A stretch of DNA of 64,000 nucleotides from the NCBI RefSeq assembly GCF_003332825.1, contig NZ_QIRF01000001.1, positions 467,016 to 531,015 on the forward strand, read 5' to 3'. Positions within the stretch are counted from its first letter, which is position 1; each line of letters opens with the position of its first letter. This DNA comes from Dyella sp. C9. Lineage in GTDB: Bacteria > Pseudomonadota > Gammaproteobacteria > Xanthomonadales > Rhodanobacteraceae. This document shows positions 8,959 through 16,588 of this stretch, one piece after another. Position numbers and translations under genes: made by a program. The notes under the pieces were generated by a model, which worked only from the letters and a program-made list of their open reading frames with translations, made no database searches and was not told the DNA's origin.

Positions 8959-9657
8959 TTGGCCAGCGAGACGGATTTTCTCGACATGTACCGGACGCTC
9001 GGCCTGCGTCCCGGCTGTCCATTGCCCGAGCTCAAGCAGGCATTCCGCCGCCACGTCGCGCGGATGCATCCGGATCGCCAGGGGGCCGCTGCCGTCGATG
9101 CGGCGACGACGGCGCGGTTGCAACGGCTGATCGCGCAATACGACGCCGCCATGGATTTCCAGCGCGAACATGGGCGCCTGCCCGGTTCGGTGAGCCGAGT
9201 GCGTTTTGCCGTGCCCGATGCGGCGCCGGCTCCGGTGGCATCGCCGGTATTCACGCCGGTGCCGGGGCCGATGCGGGGTCGCCCGGCCTGGCGCCATCCG
9301 CTGTTGGTGTTGCTGATCCCTGCGGCGTTGCTCGCGGTCCTGGGCTGGGAGATCGCCGGCCATCCTGCGGTGAACAGCTCGTCGGCCGAGTCGTCATCGG
9401 CGGAGCAAGAAGCATCGCCGCTCGGTAGCGCGGCGCCCGCGGCGTCGTTGTCGCTGGGCATGTCGCATGAGGACGTGCGGGCCCTGCTGGGTGATCCGGT
9501 GAGCGTGGAGGGCGACCGCTGGGTATACGGACCCTCATGGGTGCGTTTCGGCGGCGATGGGGTGAGCGACTGGTACAGCTCGCCACTGCGCGCGCTGGGC
9601 AGCTCGACCCGTACCCCGGATACGCCGCCGGTCATGCCGCGCACCGACGGCAACTAG
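8959..9657 (+). CDS. J-domain membrane protein with SmpA/BamE-like C-terminus
   Basis: 232 residues read from TTG 8959. Residues ~5-70 form a J domain: DMYRTLGL, an AFRRHVARMHPDRQ helix with the HPD motif that triggers Hsp70 ATPase, and a following helix. A Pro/Ala linker leads to one membrane helix (PLLVLLIPAALLAVLGWEIAG, ~115-135). After a Ser-rich spacer comes GMSHEDVRALLGDPVSVEGDRW, which resembles the SmpA/OmlA (BamE-like) repeat. TTG is preferred because AGGGGG lies 7 bases upstream and the upstream ATG at 8761 would overlap the divergent secreted-protein gene. It is the only plus-strand gene in the cluster. Its stop TAG interlocks with the opposite gene's stop in the tetramer CTAG at 9654-9657. 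It may recruit DnaK to the membrane (inference). Confidence 0.7.
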   Translation: MASETDFLDMYRTLGLRPGCPLPELKQAFRRHVARMHPDRQGAAAVDAATTARLQRLIAQYDAAMDFQREHGRLPGSVSRVRFAVPDAAPAPVASPVFTPVPGPMRGRPAWRHPLLVLLIPAALLAVLGWEIAGHPAVNSSSAESSSAEQEASPLGSAAPAASLSLGMSHEDVRALLGDPVSVEGDRWVYGPSWVRFGGDGVSDWYSSPLRALGSSTRTPDTPPVMPRTDGN

Positions 9658-11054
9658 CGCGCGCCACGCCCAAACAGCACCACCTCCACCGTCTGGATCA
9701 GGATCAGCAGGTCCAGCAGCAGGTTGTGGTTCTTCACGTAGAAAAGGTCGTACTTCAGCTTCTCCGCCGCTTCCTCCACGGTGGCGCCATAGGGGTAGCT
9801 CAGCTGGGCCCAGCCGGCGAGCCCCGGCTTCAGGCAATGGCGCAGGCTGTAATAGCGGATCTGACTGGCCAGGTCGGCCACGAACTGCGGGCGTTCCGGC
9901 CGTGGCCCCACGATGCTCATGTCGCCCTTCAGTACATTCCACAGTTGTGGCAGTTCGTCGATGCGCAGCTTGCGGCTGATGCGGCCAACGCGCGTCACGC
10001 GGTCATCGTTCTTGCTGGCCCAGCGCGCCACGCCATCGCGCTCGGCATCGGTGCGCATGCTGCGGAACTTGAGCAACTGGAACGTGCAGCCGTGCGCGCC
10101 GACGCGCTCCTGCCGATACAGGATGGGCTGGCCCGGGCCGGACTCCAGGCGGATGGCCAGCGCCTCCAGCAACATCAGCGGCCAGCACAGCAGCAGCAAC
10201 ACCGATGCGGCGCCGAGGTCGAAACAGCGCTTGCTCAGCTGGCGCAGCGGCGTGCCGTTGAAGCCGCCGGAGAATACCAGCCACGACGGGTCGAGGATCG
10301 CCAGCTGCAGACGCCCGGATTCGCGCTCGAAGAACGAGGTGAGGTCGGTGATGGCGATGCCCATCTGACGGCATTCGAGCAGGTCGTCCATCGGCAGGTG
10401 GCCGCGGCGGTCATCCACGCCCACCACGATCTCGTCGATCTGCTCGCGCAGCACGAAGGCATGCAGCGGGAGATTGGTGCGCACCAGTTGTTCGTCGGGC
10501 ACCGCGACGGCCTCGCGCGCATGCGGGACGTAACCGACCACGCAGAAACCGCGCCGGTCGGTGCGCCGGCGCATCTGGTTGTGGATCTGCGAGGCCCGCG
10601 TGCCGGCGCCAAGGATCAGCACGCGGCGCTTGAGCGCCTCCACCTCCACCAGCCGCAGGAACAACAGGCGCAGCATGTATACCAGCAGGAAGCCCAGCCC
10701 CAGCGCGATGGCCAGCACGCCGCGGCCGACGTAGGCCTGCGGCACCACGTAGTAACCGATGACCAGCAGGATGCCGCCCATCACGAAGGCAACGATCTGT
10801 CGCGCGAGCAGGCCGAAGCGGCTCATGCGCATGTGGGCCTGGTATTGGCCCAGGGCCACCATGCCGACCACGATGACGGTAGCGAACACCAGTGCACGCT
10901 CAGGGAGGTGCACCGTGAATTCCGCCAGTTCATCAGCGTTGCGGAAATAGCGCGCGTAGGTGGCGATGCACAGCGAAACGGCCAGCAACAACAATTCACA
11001 CAGGCCTAGCAGCATGAGCCAACGCACGGATTGCCGACGCAGGAAACGAAGCAT
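9654..11054 (-). CDS. Polyprenyl-phosphate sugar-1-phosphate transferase (exopolysaccharide priming)
   Basis: 466 residues. Four to five N-terminal membrane helices are followed by a Rossmann-like region (RRVLILGAGTRASQI), another membrane helix (ASVLLLLCWPLMLLEAL) and the bacterial sugar transferase catalytic domain with KFRSM, the R-K-LRIDELPQLWNVLKGDMS region and a GPRPERP motif. The layout matches the PEP-CTERM/EpsB-type group of initiating glycosyltransferases, which load the first sugar phosphate onto undecaprenyl phosphate at the inner membrane. ATG 11054 is chosen for the AAGGGGGG ribosome site; ATG 11081 is the alternative. It implies that the cluster makes a lipid-linked glycan or decorates its product with sugar. 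Confidence 0.88.
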   Translation of the reverse strand: MLRFLRRQSVRWLMLLGLCELLLLAVSLCIATYARYFRNADELAEFTVHLPERALVFATVIVVGMVALGQYQAHMRMSRFGLLARQIVAFVMGGILLVIGYYVVPQAYVGRGVLAIALGLGFLLVYMLRLLFLRLVEVEALKRRVLILGAGTRASQIHNQMRRRTDRRGFCVVGYVPHAREAVAVPDEQLVRTNLPLHAFVLREQIDEIVVGVDDRRGHLPMDDLLECRQMGIAITDLTSFFERESGRLQLAILDPSWLVFSGGFNGTPLRQLSKRCFDLGAASVLLLLCWPLMLLEALAIRLESGPGQPILYRQERVGAHGCTFQLLKFRSMRTDAERDGVARWASKNDDRVTRVGRISRKLRIDELPQLWNVLKGDMSIVGPRPERPQFVADLASQIRYYSLRHCLKPGLAGWAQLSYPYGATVEEAAEKLKYDLFYVKNHNLLLDLLILIQTVEVVLFGRGAR

Positions 11055-11204
11055 CCGATCCCCCCTTTCCCCTAGTTGCAATCGCGTCCATTCAAACCGG
11101 AGAAAAGGCTATCGCGAGGCTTTCATCAGTGTCGATGCAACTTAGGTAAGAGCCGCGCAGGCGGCCGTTCGGCTGTCTCAGCCATGTAACACCAGCAATC
11201 CGTT

Positions 11205-11978
11205 TTACTGTGTGGGTGAGGCGGGCGAAGGATCGAGCCAGTACTGGGCGAAACCTTCGACATTGGCGGGCGCGGCCAGCGCGCCCAGCAGCCCATGCTG
11301 CAGTTGCAATGGATGAACGCGGCAGGGCGGAAGCGCCGAGGCCGGCGCGGGAGGATCGATCAACGGCCCCGCGGGTGCGCTGGTCATCGATGGCGCCGAG
11401 CGCAGGCCTACGCCGAATGCCTTGAGCAAGGCTTCCTTGCGCGTCCACAGCGCGAGCAGGGCGGGTTCCCGTTGCTCGTAGGCCAAGGCGTTGATCGTGG
11501 CTGCCTCATCCGGCGTGCAGATCTCGCCGGCGAGTTCGCGCAGGGGCGCGCGGGGTGGCGATTGCTCGATATCCACGCCCAGGATGGCGGTGTGACCGAT
11601 GCCGATCGCCACGTGCGTGCCGCTGTGGCTGAGGCTGGTGGCATAAGGCGTGCCAGGCAATTGCGGCTGGCCATGGAGAGCGAAGGCGAGCGTTACGTCC
11701 TGCACGGTGCAATCGAGTACGCAGGCCAGCGCCAAGCGCCACATGGCGTGCGCAAGCAGGAATATGTCGCGGTGCTGCGCGAGGCGAAACCGCCGTGACC
11801 GCTCCTGTTCGGCCGGAGACAGCAGCGCCAGCGTCCCGTCGGTCCATGGCTGCCAGCGGGAGCTGTCGAACAGGAGCACCAGGACGCCACCTGCCGGCAG
11901 CGGGCGGACGCCTGCCCGCCGTAGCACGCGCGCCGCATGCTGCTGGAACATGGATGCGCTCGCATGCGATGCAGGCAT
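11205..11978 (-). CDS. 4'-phosphopantetheinyl transferase, Sfp type
   Basis: 257 residues. It has the two hallmark motifs of the Sfp/EntD superfamily: GVDIE (Asp136 and Glu138, magnesium ligands) and LWTRKEALLKAFG (178-190), with an upstream SLSHSGTHVA segment. Such enzymes transfer the phosphopantetheine arm from CoA to the serine of carrier domains; the obvious targets are the T and ACP domains of the NRPS-PKS at 1-5870. Translation is assigned to ATG 11978; no strong ribosome site is visible, and an internal ATG lies at codon 10. It follows the GMC oxidoreductase gene by 17 bp, so the two are probably co-transcribed. Confidence 0.85.
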   Translation of the reverse strand: MPASHASASMFQQHAARVLRRAGVRPLPAGGVLVLLFDSSRWQPWTDGTLALLSPAEQERSRRFRLAQHRDIFLLAHAMWRLALACVLDCTVQDVTLAFALHGQPQLPGTPYATSLSHSGTHVAIGIGHTAILGVDIEQSPPRAPLRELAGEICTPDEAATINALAYEQREPALLALWTRKEALLKAFGVGLRSAPSMTSAPAGPLIDPPAPASALPPCRVHPLQLQHGLLGALAAPANVEGFAQYWLDPSPASPTQ

Positions 11979-11995
11979 GGCCGCGTTCGTGGTGA

Positions 11996-13672
11996 TCAGG
12001 AGTGGACCGATGCCAGGCCCGTACCGAGCAGGCGGCCGCGAAGCTCATCCGCGAGGCGCAGGCTGAGCGCCACGATGGTGAGGGTGGGAAAGGCCCAGCC
12101 ACCCGTGGGAAACACCGAGCTGCCGGCGATGTGCAGGTTGTCCATGCCGTGCACCCTGCCGTGGCGATCGACCACGCCGGTGCGCGGATCGTCCGACATG
12201 CGCGTGGTGCCCATGTGATGCGCGGTGCCGTGCACGCGTGGTGCTTCGCCGCGATCGTCCTCCAACCAGGGTTCTGCGTGGAAGTGGGCGTTGCTGGCAC
12301 GCGCCAGCTCGCTGCCGCACAACGCCGCGGCGTGGCGATAGGTATAGCGATCCAGCGCGGTGAGCCGCCAGTCGACGCACACCTTGGGTTGCCCGAGTGC
12401 ATCGAGATAGGGGCCCAGCGTGACGCGGCTGTCCGGATTGGGCGCCTGTTCGAAAAAGCCCACCACCTCGATGTGGCTGCTGGTGACGGTCGGTCGGTCC
12501 GCCAGCTTGTGCAGGGCCGCGCGGGCGATGTCGCCGATGCCCAGGCCGAGCTTCAGCGCTGATAGCCCGAGGTTCGCCGGCGCGCCGATCGCCTCGGCGA
12601 CGGGGCCGTTGCGCATGGCGGCATTCAAGCGCGCTTCGAGCAACGAGCCCTCGCTGGGCACGCTGCGCCGCAGTGCGGAGCGCAGCTCGCGCAAGGCGCG
12701 GATGCCGCGCGGCAAGGGGCCCTCCACGCCAAACGGATGGATGCGGCCATTGAGCACGCGATGCCGTTGCTGGTACGGGCGCGACAGGCCGATCTCCGGA
12801 AAGGTTGGCCGCTGGTGCTTGCCGTGGCGCCGCTCGTAGGGAGAGGTGACGCGATGTGGCGTGTCCGAGGCGAGCGTGCCGAGGCGACCGCTCGGATGGT
12901 CCATGAAATAGCGGCCGACCACGTCATGCTGGTTGCCGAGTCCTTGCGGCACCACCGAGTTGGAGAGCAGCAGCAGGCGGGCATTTTCGATGCCACCGCA
13001 AGCGAGCACGTAATGGCGTGCTCGCACCGTACCGCGATGGCCTTCGAGCGAGCCGATGCGCGCCTGGCGTACCGAGCTTCCGTCTGGCGAGGCCTCGAGT
13101 TCGAGCAGGTTGGCGTGCAGCAGCACCGTCACGTTCGGCGCCTGTTCCAGCTCCTGGCGATAGGCATCGCCGAACAGGATGGGCGTGCGCGCGAATACCT
13201 GGTTGGCCAGCTTGCCTTCGTCAAAGGCGATCGGCGTGCGTGGAGTGGGACTATCGAAGGAGCCGTCGCCGAATTCGAGGTCGTCGAGGCGGCAATAGGC
13301 GAGGGCCTGCCGGTAGTAGGGCAGCAGCTCGTCATAGTCGATCGGCCAGCCGCTGTGCGGCACCCAGTCACGTACCGAAAAATCCTGCCGGCTGAGCGGT
13401 ATGCAGCCACCACCCCACAGGTTGCAGCTGCCTCCGAACACGCGCATGCGCGACGTGCCCGGGTCGAACGGTACCGGACCGACCGAGCTGCCCTCGTAGA
13501 GGGCCTGGTTGCGTTGTTCGCCGGCGAGCCCGCCGCTTTCGACCAGGCAGATCCGCAAGGAAGTGCCGATGAAGGCACGGGCGATGGCGATACCTGCGGC
13601 TCCAGCTCCCACCACGCACAGGTCGGCTTCCATTTTGGCCGGTCGCGAGCCGCTCAAGTAATCGATGATCAC
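11996..13672 (-). CDS. GMC-family FAD oxidoreductase
   Basis: 558 residues. The N-terminus carries the dinucleotide fold DLCVVGAGAAGIAIARAF, then LVESGG and the FGGSCNLWGGGC signature. The C-terminus has the GMC_oxred_C pattern: HHMGTTRMSDDP, VDRHGRVHGMDNLHIAGSS and FPTGGWAFPTLTIVALSLRLAD. Members oxidise alcohols or sugars using FAD; the substrate cannot be read from sequence. I choose a GTG start at 13672 because GGGGGAG lies five bases upstream. The frame is open further up to 13816, but that would overlap the epimerase gene. Its position among nucleotide-sugar genes suggests oxidation of a sugar or lipid hydroxyl. Confidence 0.82.
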   Translation of the reverse strand: MIIDYLSGSRPAKMEADLCVVGAGAAGIAIARAFIGTSLRICLVESGGLAGEQRNQALYEGSSVGPVPFDPGTSRMRVFGGSCNLWGGGCIPLSRQDFSVRDWVPHSGWPIDYDELLPYYRQALAYCRLDDLEFGDGSFDSPTPRTPIAFDEGKLANQVFARTPILFGDAYRQELEQAPNVTVLLHANLLELEASPDGSSVRQARIGSLEGHRGTVRARHYVLACGGIENARLLLLSNSVVPQGLGNQHDVVGRYFMDHPSGRLGTLASDTPHRVTSPYERRHGKHQRPTFPEIGLSRPYQQRHRVLNGRIHPFGVEGPLPRGIRALRELRSALRRSVPSEGSLLEARLNAAMRNGPVAEAIGAPANLGLSALKLGLGIGDIARAALHKLADRPTVTSSHIEVVGFFEQAPNPDSRVTLGPYLDALGQPKVCVDWRLTALDRYTYRHAAALCGSELARASNAHFHAEPWLEDDRGEAPRVHGTAHHMGTTRMSDDPRTGVVDRHGRVHGMDNLHIAGSSVFPTGGWAFPTLTIVALSLRLADELRGRLLGTGLASVHS

Positions 13673-13781
13673 GCAACTCCCCCAAGGGATCCACGCTGCC
13701 GTAGGTACGCCGTGTTGCCATGGCGGATCTGATCCCGTCCGGATCGTGCGCGTCATTCGGAATGACTTGCGGCGACAGCCC

Positions 13782-14792
13782 CTACACGCCGTAGTACGCG
13801 CGGTACCAGCGTACAAAGTTGTCGATGCCGGTTTCTACCGACACCTGCGGCCTATAGCCAACGGCCTGTATCAGGTCGGTTACATCGGCCTCGGTGTCCG
13901 GCACGTCGCCGGCCTGCAGCGGCAGCAGCTCCATGATGGCCTTGCGTCCCAGGCACTGCTCGAGCACTTCGATGTAGTGCAGCAGTTCCACCGGTCGCTC
14001 GTTGCCGATGTTGAACAGGCGGTACGGCGCGACACCGCTGCTCGCCGGATCGGGCCTGTCGCTGTCCCAGTGCGCATCGATCGATGGCGCCTTGTCGAGC
14101 GTGCGGATCACGCCTTCGACGATGTCGTCGACGTAGGTGAAGCTGCGCTTGTGCCGTCCGTGGTTGAACACGCGGATCGGTTCGCCGGCAAGGATGGCCT
14201 TGGTGAAAAGAAACAGGGCCATGTCCGGCCGACCCCATGGCCCGTACACGGTGAAGAAGCGCAGGCCCGTGCTGGGAATGCCGTACAGATGCGCGTAGCT
14301 GTGCGCCATCTGCTCGTTGGCCTTCTTGGTCGCCGCGTACAGCGTGAGCGGATGCTCGGCCGACCTGTGCTCGGAGAAGGGCATGGCGGTGTTGGCGCCA
14401 TACACCGAGCTGGTGGAGGCGAACACGAGATGTTCCACGCCATGCTGGCGGCAGCCCTCAAGCACATGCAGGAAGCCCACCACGTTGCTGCTGGTGTAGA
14501 CGTAGGGATTCTGGGCGGCGTAACGCACGCCGGCCTGGGCGGCCAGGTGCACCACGCGCTGCGGGCGATGCTGCGCGAACGCGCGTTCCATCGCGTCGCG
14601 ATCGGCCAGGTCGGCGTGGATATGGGTGTAGCCGCTACGCTCGGCGAAACGCGCCAGTCGCGCCTTCTTCAGGGTGACGTCGTAGTAGTCGTTGAGGTTG
14701 TCCAGGCCCACCACCTCGTCGCCACGGTCGAGCAGGCGTTCGGCGACGTAGGAGCCAATGAAGCCGGCGGTACCGGTAACCAGCACTTTCAT
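13782..14792 (-). CDS. NAD-dependent UDP-glucuronate 4-epimerase-like enzyme
   Basis: 336 residues, an extended short-chain dehydrogenase. It shows TGTAGFIGSYVAERLL (NAD binding), GLDNLNDYYDVTLK, the Ser of ASTSSVYG and a YAATKKANE catalytic Tyr-Lys pair, then RFFTVYGPWGRPDMA and RSFTYVDDIVEG. The NLNDYYD segment and overall length fit the UDP-glucuronate 4-epimerase group (LspL/CapI type), which makes UDP-galacturonate for polysaccharides. The stop at 13782 lies 109 bp before the GMC start. It starts 12 bp after the UDP-sugar dehydrogenase stop, so the two form a tight pair: oxidise the sugar nucleotide, then epimerise. Confidence 0.85.
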   Translation of the reverse strand: MKVLVTGTAGFIGSYVAERLLDRGDEVVGLDNLNDYYDVTLKKARLARFAERSGYTHIHADLADRDAMERAFAQHRPQRVVHLAAQAGVRYAAQNPYVYTSSNVVGFLHVLEGCRQHGVEHLVFASTSSVYGANTAMPFSEHRSAEHPLTLYAATKKANEQMAHSYAHLYGIPSTGLRFFTVYGPWGRPDMALFLFTKAILAGEPIRVFNHGRHKRSFTYVDDIVEGVIRTLDKAPSIDAHWDSDRPDPASSGVAPYRLFNIGNERPVELLHYIEVLEQCLGRKAIMELLPLQAGDVPDTEADVTDLIQAVGYRPQVSVETGIDNFVRWYRAYYGV

Positions 14793-14804
14793 GATCGTCA
14801 GTCC

Positions 14805-16082
14805 TCAGAGTCGGCCGTCCACCGCCTCGCGCGGCAGCACGTACTTCACGTCGTATACCACCGACTGCGGCTTGCCGAAGGCACGGATGCCCTGGGCTCC
14901 CAGTGCGACGAACTCGCGATGCCCCACGGCGATGATCACCGCGTCGTAACTCGCGGTATCCGGTTCGGCCACGGGCGTGAGCGCATATTCGTGCTCGGCC
15001 TCGCGGGCATTCACCCACGGATCGTGTACATCCACCTGGGCGTTGTAGCCGCGCAGCGCGTGCACGATGTCCACCACGCGCGTATTGCGCAGGTCCGGGC
15101 AGTTTTCCTTGAACGCAAGGCCGAGCACCAGCACGCGGGCCTGCACTGGATTGATGCCCTTGCGCACCATCAGGCGGATCACTTCGCTGGCGATGTACGG
15201 GCCCATGCTGTCGTTGGTGCGGCGACCGGCCAGGATCACGTCGGGGTGGTGGCCCACCTCCTGCGCCTTGTGCGTGAGGTAGTAGGGGTCCACGCTGATG
15301 CAGTGCCCGCCCACCAGGCCGGGGCGGAACGGCAGGAAGTTCCACTTGGTCCCTGCGGCCTGCAGCACTTCCAGCGTGTCGATGCCGAGCTTGTTGAACA
15401 GGATGGAGAGGTCATTCACCAGCGCGATGTTGAGGTCCCGCTGGGTGTTCTCGATCACCTTGGCGGCCTCGGCCACCTTCAGCGAGCTGGCGCGGTGCGT
15501 GCCGGCGGTGATGATGGACCCGTACAGCCGATCGACGAAGTCCGCCGTCTCCGGGGTCGAGCCCGAAGTGACCTTGAGTATGCTGGTGACGCGGTGCTGC
15601 TTGTCGCCCGGATTGATGCGCTCCGGGCTGTAGCCCGCGAAGAAGTCGCGGTTGAACACCAGCCCCGAGCCCTTCTCGAGGATGGGCACGCACACTTCCT
15701 CGGTGCAGCCCGGGTAGACCGTCGACTCGTACACCACCACGTCGCCGGCCTTGAGCACCTTGGCCAGCGTCTCGCTGGCTCGCACCAGCGGGGTGAGGTC
15801 GGGGCGCTTGGCTGCATCGATGGGGGTGGGCACCGTCACGATGTAGACATTGCGGTCGGCGATGGCGTCCTGCTGGCTGCTGAAGCGCAACCGCGTGGCC
15901 GCGACGAGCTCTTCCGGGCTGACTTCCAGCGTATTGTCGAGACCGGTGCGAAGTTCCTCGATGCGGCCCTGGTTGATGTCGAAGCCGCCCGTGTCGTAGC
16001 GCTTGCCGAACTCCACGGCCAGGGGCAGTCCGACGTAGCCGAGTCCGATGATGGCGAGCTTGGTGTCTTCCAGTTGATGCAT
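14805..16082 (-). CDS. tviB: UDP-sugar (N-acetylhexosamine type) 6-dehydrogenase
   Basis: 425 residues with all three UDP-glucose/GDP-mannose dehydrogenase domains: LAIIGLGYVGLPLAVEFGK, YESTVYPGCTEE, and the central LVGGHCISVDPYYLTHKA loop with the catalytic Cys. The C-terminal domain has VLVLGLAFKENCPDLRNTRV. The SVDPYYLTHKA form and the length match the WbpO/TviB/CapL group, which oxidises UDP-GlcNAc or UDP-GalNAc to the uronic acid, rather than the Ugd group (compare 56195-57532). It is the first gene of the minus-strand cluster and immediately precedes the epimerase, as in Vi-antigen-type operons. The symbol reflects this subgroup; the exact sugar is inferred. Confidence 0.8.
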   Translation of the reverse strand: MHQLEDTKLAIIGLGYVGLPLAVEFGKRYDTGGFDINQGRIEELRTGLDNTLEVSPEELVAATRLRFSSQQDAIADRNVYIVTVPTPIDAAKRPDLTPLVRASETLAKVLKAGDVVVYESTVYPGCTEEVCVPILEKGSGLVFNRDFFAGYSPERINPGDKQHRVTSILKVTSGSTPETADFVDRLYGSIITAGTHRASSLKVAEAAKVIENTQRDLNIALVNDLSILFNKLGIDTLEVLQAAGTKWNFLPFRPGLVGGHCISVDPYYLTHKAQEVGHHPDVILAGRRTNDSMGPYIASEVIRLMVRKGINPVQARVLVLGLAFKENCPDLRNTRVVDIVHALRGYNAQVDVHDPWVNAREAEHEYALTPVAEPDTASYDAVIIAVGHREFVALGAQGIRAFGKPQSVVYDVKYVLPREAVDGRL

Positions 16083-16588
16083 GCCGGGCTTCCGCTGTCT
16101 GTTTGATTGGGGCAGGGAGCCACCCGCGGCCTGTCCGCTGGGTCAGCCGTGGCATGAATGACGGTGCATGCCCCCTGCCGGTCGCCGGCGCGCGGACGCA
16201 TGCCTGGGCGGTGCGGCATGCGCGTCAGCGCTGGCAAGGCTAGCAGGGTCGTCCCGGAATTCCGCTAGGCCAGAGGTTGCTTGCCGGATGGCGGATGCAT
16301 GAGGCGTGAGCAGGTTATCGCCGGGATGGCCTGCGGCATCGCGTACCAGGTGAGGTGTCGCCGCCCGTAGGGCCGGGGCCGGTTGGGGGGCGTGGGACGA
16401 GGCGGGGGCGTGACAATTTGCGAACAGCAAGATATTGCGAATCATTCTCAATATTGTTACGTTATTGACCTGTCGATGGCCGGAAGTCTCCACCTCGCCT
16501 CGACAAGACTCCCTAACCCACTGAATCAACAGGTGAAAGGCTCCCGTGTGACGGGGCGGCCTGCGTACGCCTGCGCGAAGGATCGAGC
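16083..16588. other. Divergent intergenic region with regulatory DNA
   Basis: 506 bp between the minus-strand biosynthetic cluster and the plus-strand TonB receptor. It must hold the promoters of both. No coding sequence is convincing. An AT-rich patch at 16418-16475 stands out in this GC-rich DNA and contains the Fur-like box described separately. I see no tRNA or riboswitch. Confidence 0.6.
16433..16453. promoter_or_regulatory. Putative Fur box
   Basis: The core TTGCGAATCATTCTCAA is a near-perfect inverted repeat and resembles the Fur consensus built from GATAAT units. It lies about 135 bp upstream of a catecholate-type TonB receptor followed by PiuC, both typical Fur targets. Iron repression of this transcription unit is therefore likely. 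The assignment is by eye. Confidence 0.65.
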
